A program made the translations under genes and the position numbers. Positions 39,144 to 49,485 of a stretch of DNA of 64,000 nt are shown here, piece by piece. The notes beneath the pieces are model-generated. The model searched no databases. It was given only the letters and a program-made list of their open reading frames with translations, and was not told the DNA's origin. Where the stretch lies: the NCBI RefSeq assembly GCF_903995425.1, contig NC_050452.1, forward strand, positions 2,845,356 to 2,909,355. The letters are read 5' to 3'. Source of the stretch: Onychomys torridus (taxonomy: Eukaryota > Chordata > Mammalia > Rodentia > Cricetidae). Position 1 is the first letter of the stretch, and every line of letters starts with the position of its first letter.

Positions 39144-40191
39144 GTAAGTCTAATATGCTTGATTGTGTATTCTGTGTTGACAGCCTCATCAGCTTAGTTA
39201 TTCCTTTAAAATATCTACTTTGAAAATTCCTGACCAAATGTCTTTACATTTTTACATGAAAATAAAACAATTGCCCTTGTTTTAATTTTCAGTTTGTTTG
39301 ATTACAAGGATATTCATATAGTCATGCTAAAAGCCACCAAGATCAGTGGGTTTGGCAATATAATGTTTGCCCACTACATGCAAAGCCCTGGGTATGATCA
39401 GAAATGATCAGTCAGTTCTGTATTCCAGAATGACCTATGAACATTTTTAAGTATTGAATTTAAGACATTTTAAAAAGAATGAAGACTTACAATGAACAAT
39501 CCAACAAAATCAATTACTTTGCTAGCTAATATTCACTTGGTTCACAGATGAGATATGGACCCTTCATATCAAACTACATATTGTTTTCACCTTTTATAGC
39601 CAACTCAAGCTTAGACACTGATAAGGCAAGATAGGTGCACCAATGGGACAGATGAGTAGAAATCTATCTATGAAGTCAGAGAACTCAGCTAAAACTTGAC
39701 AGTGTAATTGTTAATTGATATAGTTTAATCATGAATACAAGCATGCAGCTTTGAAGATCTAAATGGATTATTGTAGAACAATACATTTGTTAAATTTAAG
39801 AAGTCAAAATTAGGTTGAGCCCTAATTTTAATTGTCTTTGTATTTTTGTATTGTGTTTTTATCATCATATTTTATACATGTATGTATATATATATAGTAG
39901 AATAGCAAACTTCTTTAGAAATACCCTTTAGCTTTACATATATTCTCAGATCTGGTTCACCACCTCAAGATATTTCTGGAATCCAGTAAATGATTTTTAA
40001 GTCCCATGGGCATTTTATATGTGCTGGGGTGAGAATTTCCAAACCTCTTGCTTGCCTGTGTTGTGGCTGCTTTTATTTTGCAATCCTTTCAAAGCACCTT
40101 TCTTTGCTACATATCCGTTGTTTGTTTTTGATGATCATGGTTCTACATATCATTTCCAAAATACACTAATGTTTATCCCATGTAGATTTTC

Positions 40192-40213
40192 TTTTTTTTT
40201 TGGGGGGGGGGGT
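40192..40213. repeat. T10-G11-T insertion flanked by a 13-bp direct repeat
   Basis: CATGTAGATTTTC occurs at 40179-40191 and again at 40214-40226. Between the copies are only ten T, eleven G and one T. The layout looks like a target-site duplication around an almost empty retroposon, that is, a reversed poly(A) plus a C tract. Confidence 0.8.
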
Positions 40214-40988
40214 CATGTAGATTTTCAACTTGTGCTTAAGGTCTTTCCATTTGAATATTTACCTTGTAAATTTACAGCTTTGATTCATAAATCTAGGGAA
40301 TCTATTGCTTCTCACTTAATGACTGTCAAAAGAGAAATAAAATTGTTGATGGGCCCTTTAGTACTGGGAAAGAAACATAGAAAGCATCTTCTTGTGGCCT
40401 CCTAGGAGTGTGTGAAGCTCCCTAATTGGATTTCTCTATTTAACGTCAATTACAGGTGATTTGGATGTGACACTTTGGCCAAGAGACCCAATCTTCACAT
40501 TGTATATTTGAAGGGACTAAGATCCAGAAACGAAGTTACTTGCTCAAACTAACTGGTGAAGTCCATTTTTTAGCCAGGTTTCCTTTGAGGGCCAACTATT
40601 TTTAACTCTCACCATAAAGAATGAAAACTGTATTTTACAGATAATACCTTGTCCATCATGCTTAATACAAGATTGGCTTTGGCCCTCAGTCCCTTTCCTT
40701 CCCTTCCTTCCTTGTGAAAACTTCCTGAACACATCTTGGGATCATGATTAGTTTTTGTTGATCTTTTTGCTTGCTTTAAAAGGATGCTATATTCTCGTGA
40801 TCTTTTAGCCCCAACTCATCATTCTTATTTATTTTTCAAAATTCCTCTAGGGTATCTTTTTTACCTGTTCATGTTTGTCTTTGATCCCTATATTACAAAG
40901 GGAAAATGCAAACCACACCTTAGCTCTGATTCTTAAACACTCACTTGGAAACCATTTAAAATAGTACCTATGACACCATTATAAATTG

Positions 40989-41038
40989 CATGGCCACCAG
41001 CAGAGAAATCCTGTCTCAAAACAACAACAACAACAAAA
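40989..41038 (+). mobile_element. 3' remnant of a B1 SINE
   Basis: The sequence CAGAGAAATCCTGTCTCAAA followed by repeated AAC units is the 3' end and tail of a B1. The rest of the element is missing or too diverged to see. Confidence 0.6.
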
Positions 41039-42985
41039 TTACATGTCCATCAAAAGTACACAATAAATATCGGGGAATAAACACAAGAGGACAATTGAAA
41101 GGTGGGTAATAAAGAAAGATTACAAGGAAGTTTCATGAATAATGCTCTTGGAAGGTAGGTAACAAAGATTACAATGCCTTCCAATTTGAAGATCTATAAA
41201 CTTTCATAAAGTCACAGAAATATGTGTGACATTATAAATTTAGTATGTCTCTGGAAGAACTCATGATAATGGGAAGCTTGTCAATTTCTGATATTCTTCT
41301 TGGATGGAAGTGGGTGACTTTCATCAAATTACCAAAAGATTATTATCCACAGATCATTGCACTGTTTAATGAACAGTTATTTGGTTCTCTTCTAAGGTAA
41401 ACATGTTGTTCCCTGAGAACCATAAACATCATCTTTAGTAACCTTGTCATTTTAGGTTTGTCTGAAATCTCCCAGTGACAATCAAGATACTTGGCCATCT
41501 CAATCATACTTGTGTGTACAGCCCTGCTCTTCTTTTCATCCATACAGTACCCACTTAGTGTCATTGCTTTATTCCAGAGTTCTGCCTTATGTAGGAATTT
41601 CCTTTCACCTCATTGTAATGCCTGGATGTGGCTCATTGTGTTCTATAACTTAGTAACTGAAGAAGAGTTGTACTTTTTAGTTGCAACTTGCAGTGTTTTT
41701 ACATGTGTAGTTATTCTGCGGTCTGCAAATATATCCCTTACTTCCAAACCAGAACTTCAAAACATTCTTGGTAGAACTGATTATATCTATGGGCTAGAAA
41801 GAGGAAATGCATGGTATCTTTTGAGATGTCCTTGACTTCCTGTGTATAGCTGAAGCTGTCTATTGCTACAAAATTCTATTCCTGGTATTTAAAGGCTGTA
41901 ACTAAAATTCCCCTTGAGTGCAATAGGCTGTTTCTCCATGCAGTGGTGACTGTCTTAGTTCTGCTGTCCTGGAAATGAAGAAAAGCAGAACTCTCCGTGT
42001 ATCACTGTAAATGGCAGTGGATGGCCCTGACGAATCTACTTCTAATTAAAGGCAAAATAAAAAAAAAAATAGTCTCTCAATTTCTAATTGAGTTCACGAG
42101 AGCACTATAAAGTTGTGTGAGATTTATCGGTCTAACAGTCCTCATAGTGAGCATTCTAGGGGCGTTGTGGTTGTTTTACTGTGTGGACATGCATGTGCTT
42201 GTTCTAGTTAATGCTTGTATATTGGAATTTCTGGTGACCTCAATAATTTTATACTCATTAACTCTTAATTTTACCTGTTGTCTAATATCAATCCAAAATG
42301 GCCCACTATTTAATAGGGTGAATTGTATTTCTTTCAATAATTTCTGAATTCCCTTAACCCTATGTTTAGTTGTTTTCTGTTCAAGAAATCTGAGAGAATT
42401 CTCCAGTAGCTCATTAGCTGAGATTCATGACAAGTCCATACCCTACTTTGCAAAGATCAGGAAACTAAGAATAGAAGATTAGGACTTGTGGCTCAAGAAT
42501 ACAAATTCACTTTTCTAGATGAATTAGACATTTTGTATATTTTGTTATAGATGTATGTTATAGGAGCCAGTATGCTCTTAACCAAGGGCTCTTTATTCTA
42601 GATGTACATTAAAATCACTTTGAGAGCTTCAAACAAAAATACAGATACCAGTGCTTCTCTCTGCCAGCATCCTCAAAATTTCTGCAGGTGGGAATTATTA
42701 AGTCAAAGTTGAGTACTACTTAGATAGCTAGGGGGAGATGTCAAATCCTTCTATAATGTCAGCTCTCATTGCTGGAGTATAAAGTGTAGCAAGCATCCTA
42801 GCTCCAAAGAAGTTCTTGTGTTTAGCAACTGTCATTATCATGCTTTCTTTATGTTTGAACCCATCCGTGTGGAGTTCGTCTTGTCTTTGCACCTATCTTT
42901 GGCCCTCTCATAATCCCCCTGAAACTCATACATCTGTTTCTGCAAGACAACATGTAAGATGCTTACTTTTTCTTTTTCTTTTAAG

Positions 42986-43075
42986 GTTGTGTGGAGGAAA
43001 CTTGGAGATGCTGCAGGCTCCTGTCCTGGAATTAGGCAACATTTGTCAGGAAACCAGTACAAAGGGCCCATGTGA
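42986..43075 (+). CDS. last coding exon, conserved-looking C-terminus and stop
   Basis: After the acceptor TTCTTTTAAG the exon reads 29 codons and a TGA at 43073-43075. The end of the protein reads VVWRKLGDAAG, then SCPGIRQHLSG, then NQYKGPM. With the previous exon it forms a compact, Trp- and Gly-containing C-terminal piece of about 60 residues, less disordered than the Ser-rich part before it. Phase 0 at the junction fits the donor at 39144. The exon continues into a long AT-rich 3' UTR. I have a sense of familiarity with this C-terminus as a vertebrate-conserved one but cannot attach a gene name, so no symbol is given. A protein search with these last ~98 residues would settle the identity at once. 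Confidence 0.87.
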   Translation, partial: VVWRKLGDAAGSCPGIRQHLSGNQYKGPM

Positions 43076-43860
43076 GAACTCCCTTCAAACTTGAAATCAC
43101 CACTACCAGAAAGTAAAGAAAAGAAGAAAAAGAAAAAAAGTTGATTCCTACAAAATGGGACTCATGGCATCACACAGAGTGATTGTACATTGCACATATC
43201 TCCCCTCTGAGCCCTTCAGTACAAATTCCCCATAAAGTTAAGATGCCCTATACTTCTCACTTTAGTGTTCACAGCAATCTCAAGGTAGCTTTGGAAAATC
43301 ATCATTTCATTAATAGTTTCATGACAGCTGAAATGTTTTCAACTCTCCACACCTATACTACACACATTGAGTAGTCTGCATGGTTGGATGAGTGCAGTAG
43401 AGCCTCCATGGCTTCGATAGAGGTGGTTCATTGTAACTAATGGTGGGGACTTACTACTATGTGGAATATATGAAGAGGTATTTTCCAGCATACAAGACAG
43501 GGAAGCTCCCTCCTATATTTCAGTTGAGGAAAGATTGCTTCCTAATGCATAATTAGTTGGATGCAAGGTAATATTTGATTTCTGTTTTGAACTCCGAGGT
43601 GCTAAAAATATCACAAATTCTTTTACAAGCTGGAAAGGTAACAGGAATTTTAAAAGTGCTTATCAGAGAGTATCATTTATTTCAGTTGGTCAAACAAATA
43701 TTTTAATTTTTATGAGTTGTTTATAAAGGCATGTCTTTGGACCATATATATTCATCATATCAATGTCAACTAACAAGAAAACAAACATAATTTTTCTATG
43801 TGTTTTGAGCTGTGAGATTGTCTATTTCTACAGTTTAGTTTCTAGACATGCTGTATATTT

Positions 43861-43866
43861 AATAAA
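43861..43866 (+). terminator. candidate proximal polyadenylation signal
   Basis: Canonical AATAAA about 790 bases after the stop. A GT-rich downstream element is weak, so use is uncertain. Confidence 0.45.
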
Positions 43867-44736
43867 CTTTATGTAAAATTTAATATATTGCACTGCACTT
43901 ATGAAACAAAAGCTTTCTTTGCCTATTTACTGCAGTTATCTAATGTTTTATGAAATTAACGCATGTCCATTATTGAGGCTAAAAGCTCCTGTTCAGATTG
44001 CTTGAGGTGTGCTAGCTTTGCTTAGTTTTCTTATTTTTGGTATAGATATATAATATTAGAATGTGTGTACTGGAAATGCTGTGATAGATATTTTGTGTTT
44101 ATCTAAAGGCAATGATAGTTTCTTGTATGAATGTGCAAGAGGCCTGTGACAGAATGTTGTTTTTACTGTAGTTTAAGATTACAAAAGTAGGGATACAACA
44201 ATTCCTGGGTATCTTCTAAACTTATGATTTGATTTACAGTCAATATTCTGTGTTGTTTTTAAATGGTCTTATTGTATAGCATATTAATGGTTATTGGCAG
44301 GGGGATGAGAAGGAATTTTGTTATAGTAAAAAAGTGTAATTATGATTTTAAAAACTGCCCTCTGAAATTCTTTTCTAAAATATTTTTTTGAAAATACTTA
44401 CAAATTCATTCAATATAGAAGGATATTTCTAATTACCATAACTGGGTTATAATTTAAGACTCTTCCTTTAAAATGTTATATTTTAGTGTCCAAGAGAAAA
44501 TTGTTTGCTATGTGTACACCATTCTTCATAGAAGCATCCCTCAATTGTTGTATTCCTACAATCTGGAGACATTTAAATAAGTTTTGTGCTTGCAGCAGAG
44601 CCTGCAGTAGCAGATACAAAGGACATTGGTCTTTTGACAAGATACTTGTGTAAATTTTGATACGGTATTAAAACTATTTTTTTAAAGTTCTACATAAAAT
44701 TGAGTAATATGTAGATGTGCTCATCTTAGCAACAGT

Positions 44737-44742
44737 AATAAA
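44737..44742 (+). terminator. candidate second polyadenylation signal
   Basis: Canonical AATAAA, followed within 35 bases by TTTTTGTCTGTTTTG, a T/GT-rich stretch of the type that supports cleavage. Of the three signals this has the best downstream context. Confidence 0.5.
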
Positions 44743-45357
44743 TTATTTAATCTCACAGTATTTTTGTCTGTTTTGAAATGTTTCTCTTAAATAGAATAGA
44801 TTTCTAATAGCCACTGAATATCATTTTACTTTGTGTGATTATGATAATAATAGTAATGTAGAGGATTAAGTATAGAAAAAGGCACATTTTTAAATATGCC
44901 TACAAAGGACTTACTAGTCAAGAGACATCTTATCTTAATTCACACCATTTTCTGTTACAGTGTCTAAGAGAATTATTTAGTTACAGTTAAATTTTGTAGG
45001 AAAATTCTCACTCTTTAAATTTGTATTTGGAAGAGAAATACTAAAATAGTTTTTTTTTTATTATAAAAGCTATTTTACATGTTTGGGGGAAAATATACAA
45101 TAGTATACAAGCCTTCTCAGAATTTGTAAATAATATGGCAAAACAAGGCTTCCTAAACTGAGCATTAGCCCAGTTTTAAAAGCAGAGTACATTGATCACA
45201 TGAGTAACACTTACAGGGGAGGTTTTTTGTTTGTTTGTTTGTTTGTTTTTTATAAATTTGCTATCTAATCATTCCTGCAAAAAAGGCAATTTCCATGTCT
45301 TGACAGTACTTTTAGATGCAGTGAGGCTGATAGACTGACAATCACAATCTAACTTTT

Positions 45358-45363
45358 AATAAA
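45358..45363 (+). terminator. candidate distal polyadenylation signal
   Basis: Canonical AATAAA with a CTTTCTCATTTTTAA stretch after it. A (TTTG)n tract lies upstream at about 45223-45248. Confidence 0.4.
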
Positions 45364-45385
45364 TGCCTTTCTCATTTTTAACACA

Positions 45386-46309
45386 TGCTTAAAGCTCTGT
45401 AGAAATTCAGATCATCTCATGTGACAGTCCAAGAGTTTAATTGGTATGATTGCTTCTTAGTTCACTGAACACTTAGTGAATACCTTAGTGCATACAGTTT
45501 TGGTTCTCAGCTAATGGTTCTTAGGATTTTGCAAAACATACAGGAATGAGTATATCTCTAGTGTCCTGGATACCTAAAACAGGATTGTTTTAAACATCCA
45601 TTTCACTTGGTTTGAAGGAAGAGTCCCAAGTGCCTTCCATTACTTCTCAGACTGTACATGATGTAACAAACTTCTTGCAGCTGCATTCTCCCTCAACCTA
45701 ATGAAGAAAGTAGCAAATATTGGCATTTATTCCTATAAACTAGCTTATAATAGTAGATCAACAACAAGATCAAGACAACTGTGAGTAAATAACACATTGA
45801 GTTCTAAAGAATTAAAACTTTTCCACCATTTTAAAATAGCACATTTGGCTGAACAACATGAGATTGCTACACATGATCTTTGTCTATAAAAACAGCAATT
45901 TCTTATGGTTTTTCCTCAGAGGAGGAATAAATAAATATAACATCTGTTACAGAAGAGAGAATCACCACATTGGCCATGACTGTGTTAAAAATCTCCTGAC
46001 CTACTAAAGATCAGTGCTTGTCTTTAGATGGGACAACCTTGAGCATGCAAGCTCAGATTTTGACTGTTATTAAGTCTATGAGTTTAAACAACTTCACTAA
46101 ACAACTCAGTGACCCCATATACTGAAGAGAAATGGCATCTATATTGCTGAGTCATTTTAAGGTTCTTACTGTGTCTGTTGTCTAAGGTTCAATAGCATAT
46201 GAAGTACATTGAGAATAATAGCAAGTCCACTGTGACACATGGCTGAGGTAGCAGCATTGGGCTTTGGAAGAAAAACATCAGTGTTGAAGGATTTGTCTAC
46301 CTACTATCA
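45386..46309. other. no gene recognised
   Basis: AT-rich DNA between the presumed end of the gene and an L1. I see nothing specific. Confidence 0.55.
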
Positions 46310-46322
46310 CATATTGACATTC

Positions 46323-47432
46323 TTTTTTTTAAAAAAACTTTTTAAAAATTATATTTGTGTTATAACTTTACACATCAGCCATGGGTTCCCCTGTCCTCCA
46401 CCCTCCTGCACCCACCCCCACTTTTCCCCCATCCCCTCCCCTCTATTCCCATCTTCTCCAGGGCCAAGACTCCCCTGGGGATTCATTTAAACGTGATGGA
46501 TTCAGTACAGGCAGGTCCAGACCCCTCTTTCCAGGCTGAGCAAAGTGTCCCTGTGTAAACCCAAGGTTCCAAACAGCCAGCTCATGCACTGACAGGTCCC
46601 ACAGCCTGGATGCCTCCCAAACAGTTGAAGCTATTCAATTATCTCATTTATCCAGAGGGCCTGATCCAGCTGGGGGCTCCACAGGCTTTGGTTCATAAAT
46701 CATGTGCTTCCAGTCATTTGGCTATTTGTCCCTGTGCCTCTCCAATCTTGGTCTCAACAATTCACACTCTTACAGTCCCTCCTCTTTCTCGACAATTGGA
46801 CTCCTGGAGCTCCACCTGGGGCCTGGCTGAGGATCTCTGCTTCCACTTCCATCAGTTATTGGATGAGAGTTCCAGCACGACCGTTAGGGTGTTTTGCCAT
46901 CTGATCACCAGACTAGGTCAGATCAGGCTTTCTCTCGACCATTGCCAGCAGTCTACAGAGGATGTATCATTGTGGATTTCTGGGGACCTCTCCAGCACTC
47001 TTCCCATTCCTGTTCTCATGTGGTCATCATTTATCATGGTCTGTTATTCCCACATCTGACAGAGGGCTGATATCCAGAATATATAAAGAACTCAAGAAAT
47101 TAGACATCAAAATGCCCAACAGTCCAATTAACAAATGGACTATAGAACCAAACAGAATCCTCACTAGGGGAAGTTCAAGTTGCTGAAAGACTTTTAAGGA
47201 ATTGCTCAATAGCCCTAATTATCTGGGAAATGCAAATCAAAATGACTCTGAGATACCACCTTACACCTGGCGGAATGGCTAAGATAAAAAACACAGAAGA
47301 CAGCTTATTCTGGACAGGATGTGGAGCAAGGGGAACTCTCCTTCACTGCTGGTGGGAATGCAAGCTTGTACAGCCACTTTGGAAATCAATATGGTGCTTC
47401 CTTAGAAAATTGGGAATCAATCTCCCCCAAGA
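46323..47432 (-). mobile_element. L1 with 5' inversion (twin priming)
   Basis: The left part, 46323 to about 47051, is a minus-strand L1 3' UTR beginning with T/A-rich tail sequence. At about 47052 the sequence switches to plus-strand ORF2 3' coding sequence (CACATCTGACAGAGGGCTGA onward), which runs to about 47432. About 0.54 kb of L1 between the two parts is missing. Imperfect duplications CATATTGACATTC (46310-46322) and CATAATGACATAC (47433-47445) flank the whole. This is the classic product of twin priming during target-primed reverse transcription. No intact frame remains. Confidence 0.88.
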
Positions 47433-47445
47433 CATAATGACATAC

Positions 47446-48367
47446 TTAATTAGGACTTTCTAGCTGCACAATTATATGCTATCACATTCCATTTTTTAAT
47501 ATATCACCCAACCTACAAACCTTACATTATATGGAGACTGTATTATAGTGACAAGTGACAAGAGGACAAGAGATTCCTATTATTCCTATTATTTTAAGAT
47601 GAGATTCCCCACTACTATGTAATTCTATATTCATGTCTCTGGAAAGAAAAAAAAATCAGAATAAATATTTCTAATTCATGATGGCAGAATGTGCTATCAC
47701 TTTCTCTTTTGCTCACATCTTAAAATGATTTAAAAGCTATTTTTAATAAATCTGTGATCCTACTACAGCAGAAGAAACAATGTGCTCCATGGCCCAGAGA
47801 CAAGTATTAAGTCTTATAAGAGAGACAACTAGATATGAATGAGAAATGACTCTACAAACAGCATCCATGATGGAGTCATTGATAAAGAATGATGTTCTAA
47901 AGAAAGCAGCATTTGATGTGGGTTTTGTGGGTCCCTAGGGTAAGGGACAACATCTAGCCATTTTAATTTCTCCATATAACCATGCCTTCATTGGATCAGG
48001 CAGAGAAAAGCAGAGATGGTTTTCCCAGTCCAGAGTAAACAGAAGGAGGACACAGATCTCAGATTGTAATAAGTAGGGTGGGAATGGACCTTTGAGACTC
48101 AGATCAGCAGCCCTGTACAAGCTACTCAGAAGTTTGTTTCACTGTTTCCTTCATATTAAAGAGGATTCTATGTTTCCTAAATCCCAGTGAAGCCAACATG
48201 CAAGTTGTAGAATAAATATCACAGGCTAACACAGGGATTTATTCCTAAACTAAATATATGTCATCTACTCCAAATTGGAGGGGAGACTCAATTATGCAGA
48301 AACAAAACCAAATAAAGAATATCCACCATGTAAAATAGTTAGGGAATTTCATTTAGAAGAGATAATA
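47446..48367. other. no gene recognised
   Basis: AT-rich DNA with short open frames on both strands and no domain or repeat that I can name. Confidence 0.55.
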
Positions 48368-48508
48368 TGGTGCCCAGTGTGGTGGCACATACATTTAATC
48401 CCAGCACTTGTTTGGCAGAGGCAGGCAACCTTTATGAGCTATAGGTCATCTTGGTCTACACAGTGAGTTCCAGGGTAACATAGTAGGACTTTCTCAAAAA
48501 ATAAATCC
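48368..48508 (+). mobile_element. SINE B1, diverged
   Basis: B1 layout with GGTGGCACATACATTTAATC, CCAGCACTTGTTTGGCAGAG, a TTGGTCTACACAGTGAGTTC block and an A-rich tail. Several substitutions and a small deletion are visible. Confidence 0.85.
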
Positions 48509-49309
48509 AACAAAATGATTAATATTAAGATTCAAGACAGCTGAATAGAGATGCCCAACCCTCGCTTCCTCCTTTCTGTGGAAGAACAGACTGGAACCTG
48601 ATCAAATCAGAAGCCTGAGACAACAGCATATTAATAGAAATAAGGCATCTTCAAGCCTGGAGCCACAGCTGGGCAGAAGGACTTTCCCCTTCACAGTGGT
48701 AAGGGTAAACAAGGAACCAAGCCAACCATATAGGATGCTGTCTGTCCTGGCTACTGGAGAAACTAACAATCCACACAGGCTTACAGCCAGCCATTCACAT
48801 TGGAGTATGAAAACTGTATGGTATTCTTGCTTTCAAAAGGATTCACATCCTGACAAAAGATCTAGCCTCTCAACTTAGACTCTTCTAGGAATTTAAAGTC
48901 CATTCACATTCCTGTCGCTGGTGCTCTGTTGACAATCTAGTATGCTGGCATCAAGGTATAGCTGCCACACTACAACTTGACACAATGTAGTGAATGACCT
49001 AAGCCTGCTGGATTTACTGCACTGCATGGAACTGGTGTTGTCACCAGGAAAGAGATATTGTAAACTGCTCTCAAGATTCAGGGAGATGGAACATTTACCC
49101 TCAGAGAAAGAGTGTGTGACTTGCTGCATGTGAACTCACCAGTACCAAGATTAAAGGCAGCCACTCATGTAGTTTCTGCTACCTTTCCCAGGTACAATTC
49201 TTGGGTGCTTGTTGCTGACAAAGCAGGAAGGGGATACTGACATTCTTGCCATTCTACCCACAGTGGCTTGCTGAAATGGCCTTATAAAACTCCTTGTTTC
49301 ATTTCCTGA
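48509..49309. other. unassigned, possibly decayed L1 5' material
   Basis: It begins TTCAAGACAGCTGAATAGAG, loosely like the start of old L1 5' UTRs, and leads into L1 ORF2 at about 49310. The resemblance is weak. No coding frame is convincing. Confidence 0.3.
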
Positions 49310-49485
49310 ATAGAACACTAGTATCACAAACACTAAGATCAATAATTAATAAATGAGACTTCGTAAAACTGAAAAGCTTCTGTAAGGCAAAGGACACCAT
49401 CAATAGGACAAATTGACAGCATACAGAATGGGAAAAAGTCTTCACCAATCACGTAACTGACACACTGAATTCCAAACATATAAAG
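49310..49485 (+). mobile_element. old L1 ORF2 fragment, left part (split by an ERV)
   Basis: Sense-strand ORF2 sequence (AAACTGAAAAGCTTCTGTAA, then CATACAGAATGGGAAAAAGT) ends at ATATAAAG (49478-49485). The same L1 continues at 52734 with ATAAAGAACC. Many substitutions mark it as an old, Lx-like copy. Confidence 0.88.

Larger units (their letters stand above)
39144..42985 (+). other. intron
   Basis: Starts GTAAGT and ends TTCTTTTAAG after a pyrimidine-rich tract (42966-42982). It holds a B1 tail remnant at 40989-41038 and a T10G11 micro-insertion at 40192-40213, and otherwise looks unique. Open frames inside it (for example 40019-40405 and 41491-41835) have no supporting features. Confidence 0.8.
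43076..45385 (+). other. probable 3' UTR with three polyadenylation signals
   Basis: AT-rich DNA without transposons follows the stop codon. AATAAA occurs at 43861-43866, 44737-44742 and 45358-45363, so 3' UTRs of about 0.8, 1.7 or 2.3 kb are possible. No downstream exon is seen. Which signal is used cannot be told from sequence alone. Confidence 0.6.

Noticed and set aside
40019..40405. A 128-codon frame as an exon
   Set aside because: It crosses the T10G11 homopolymer insertion, lacks splice support and has no domain.
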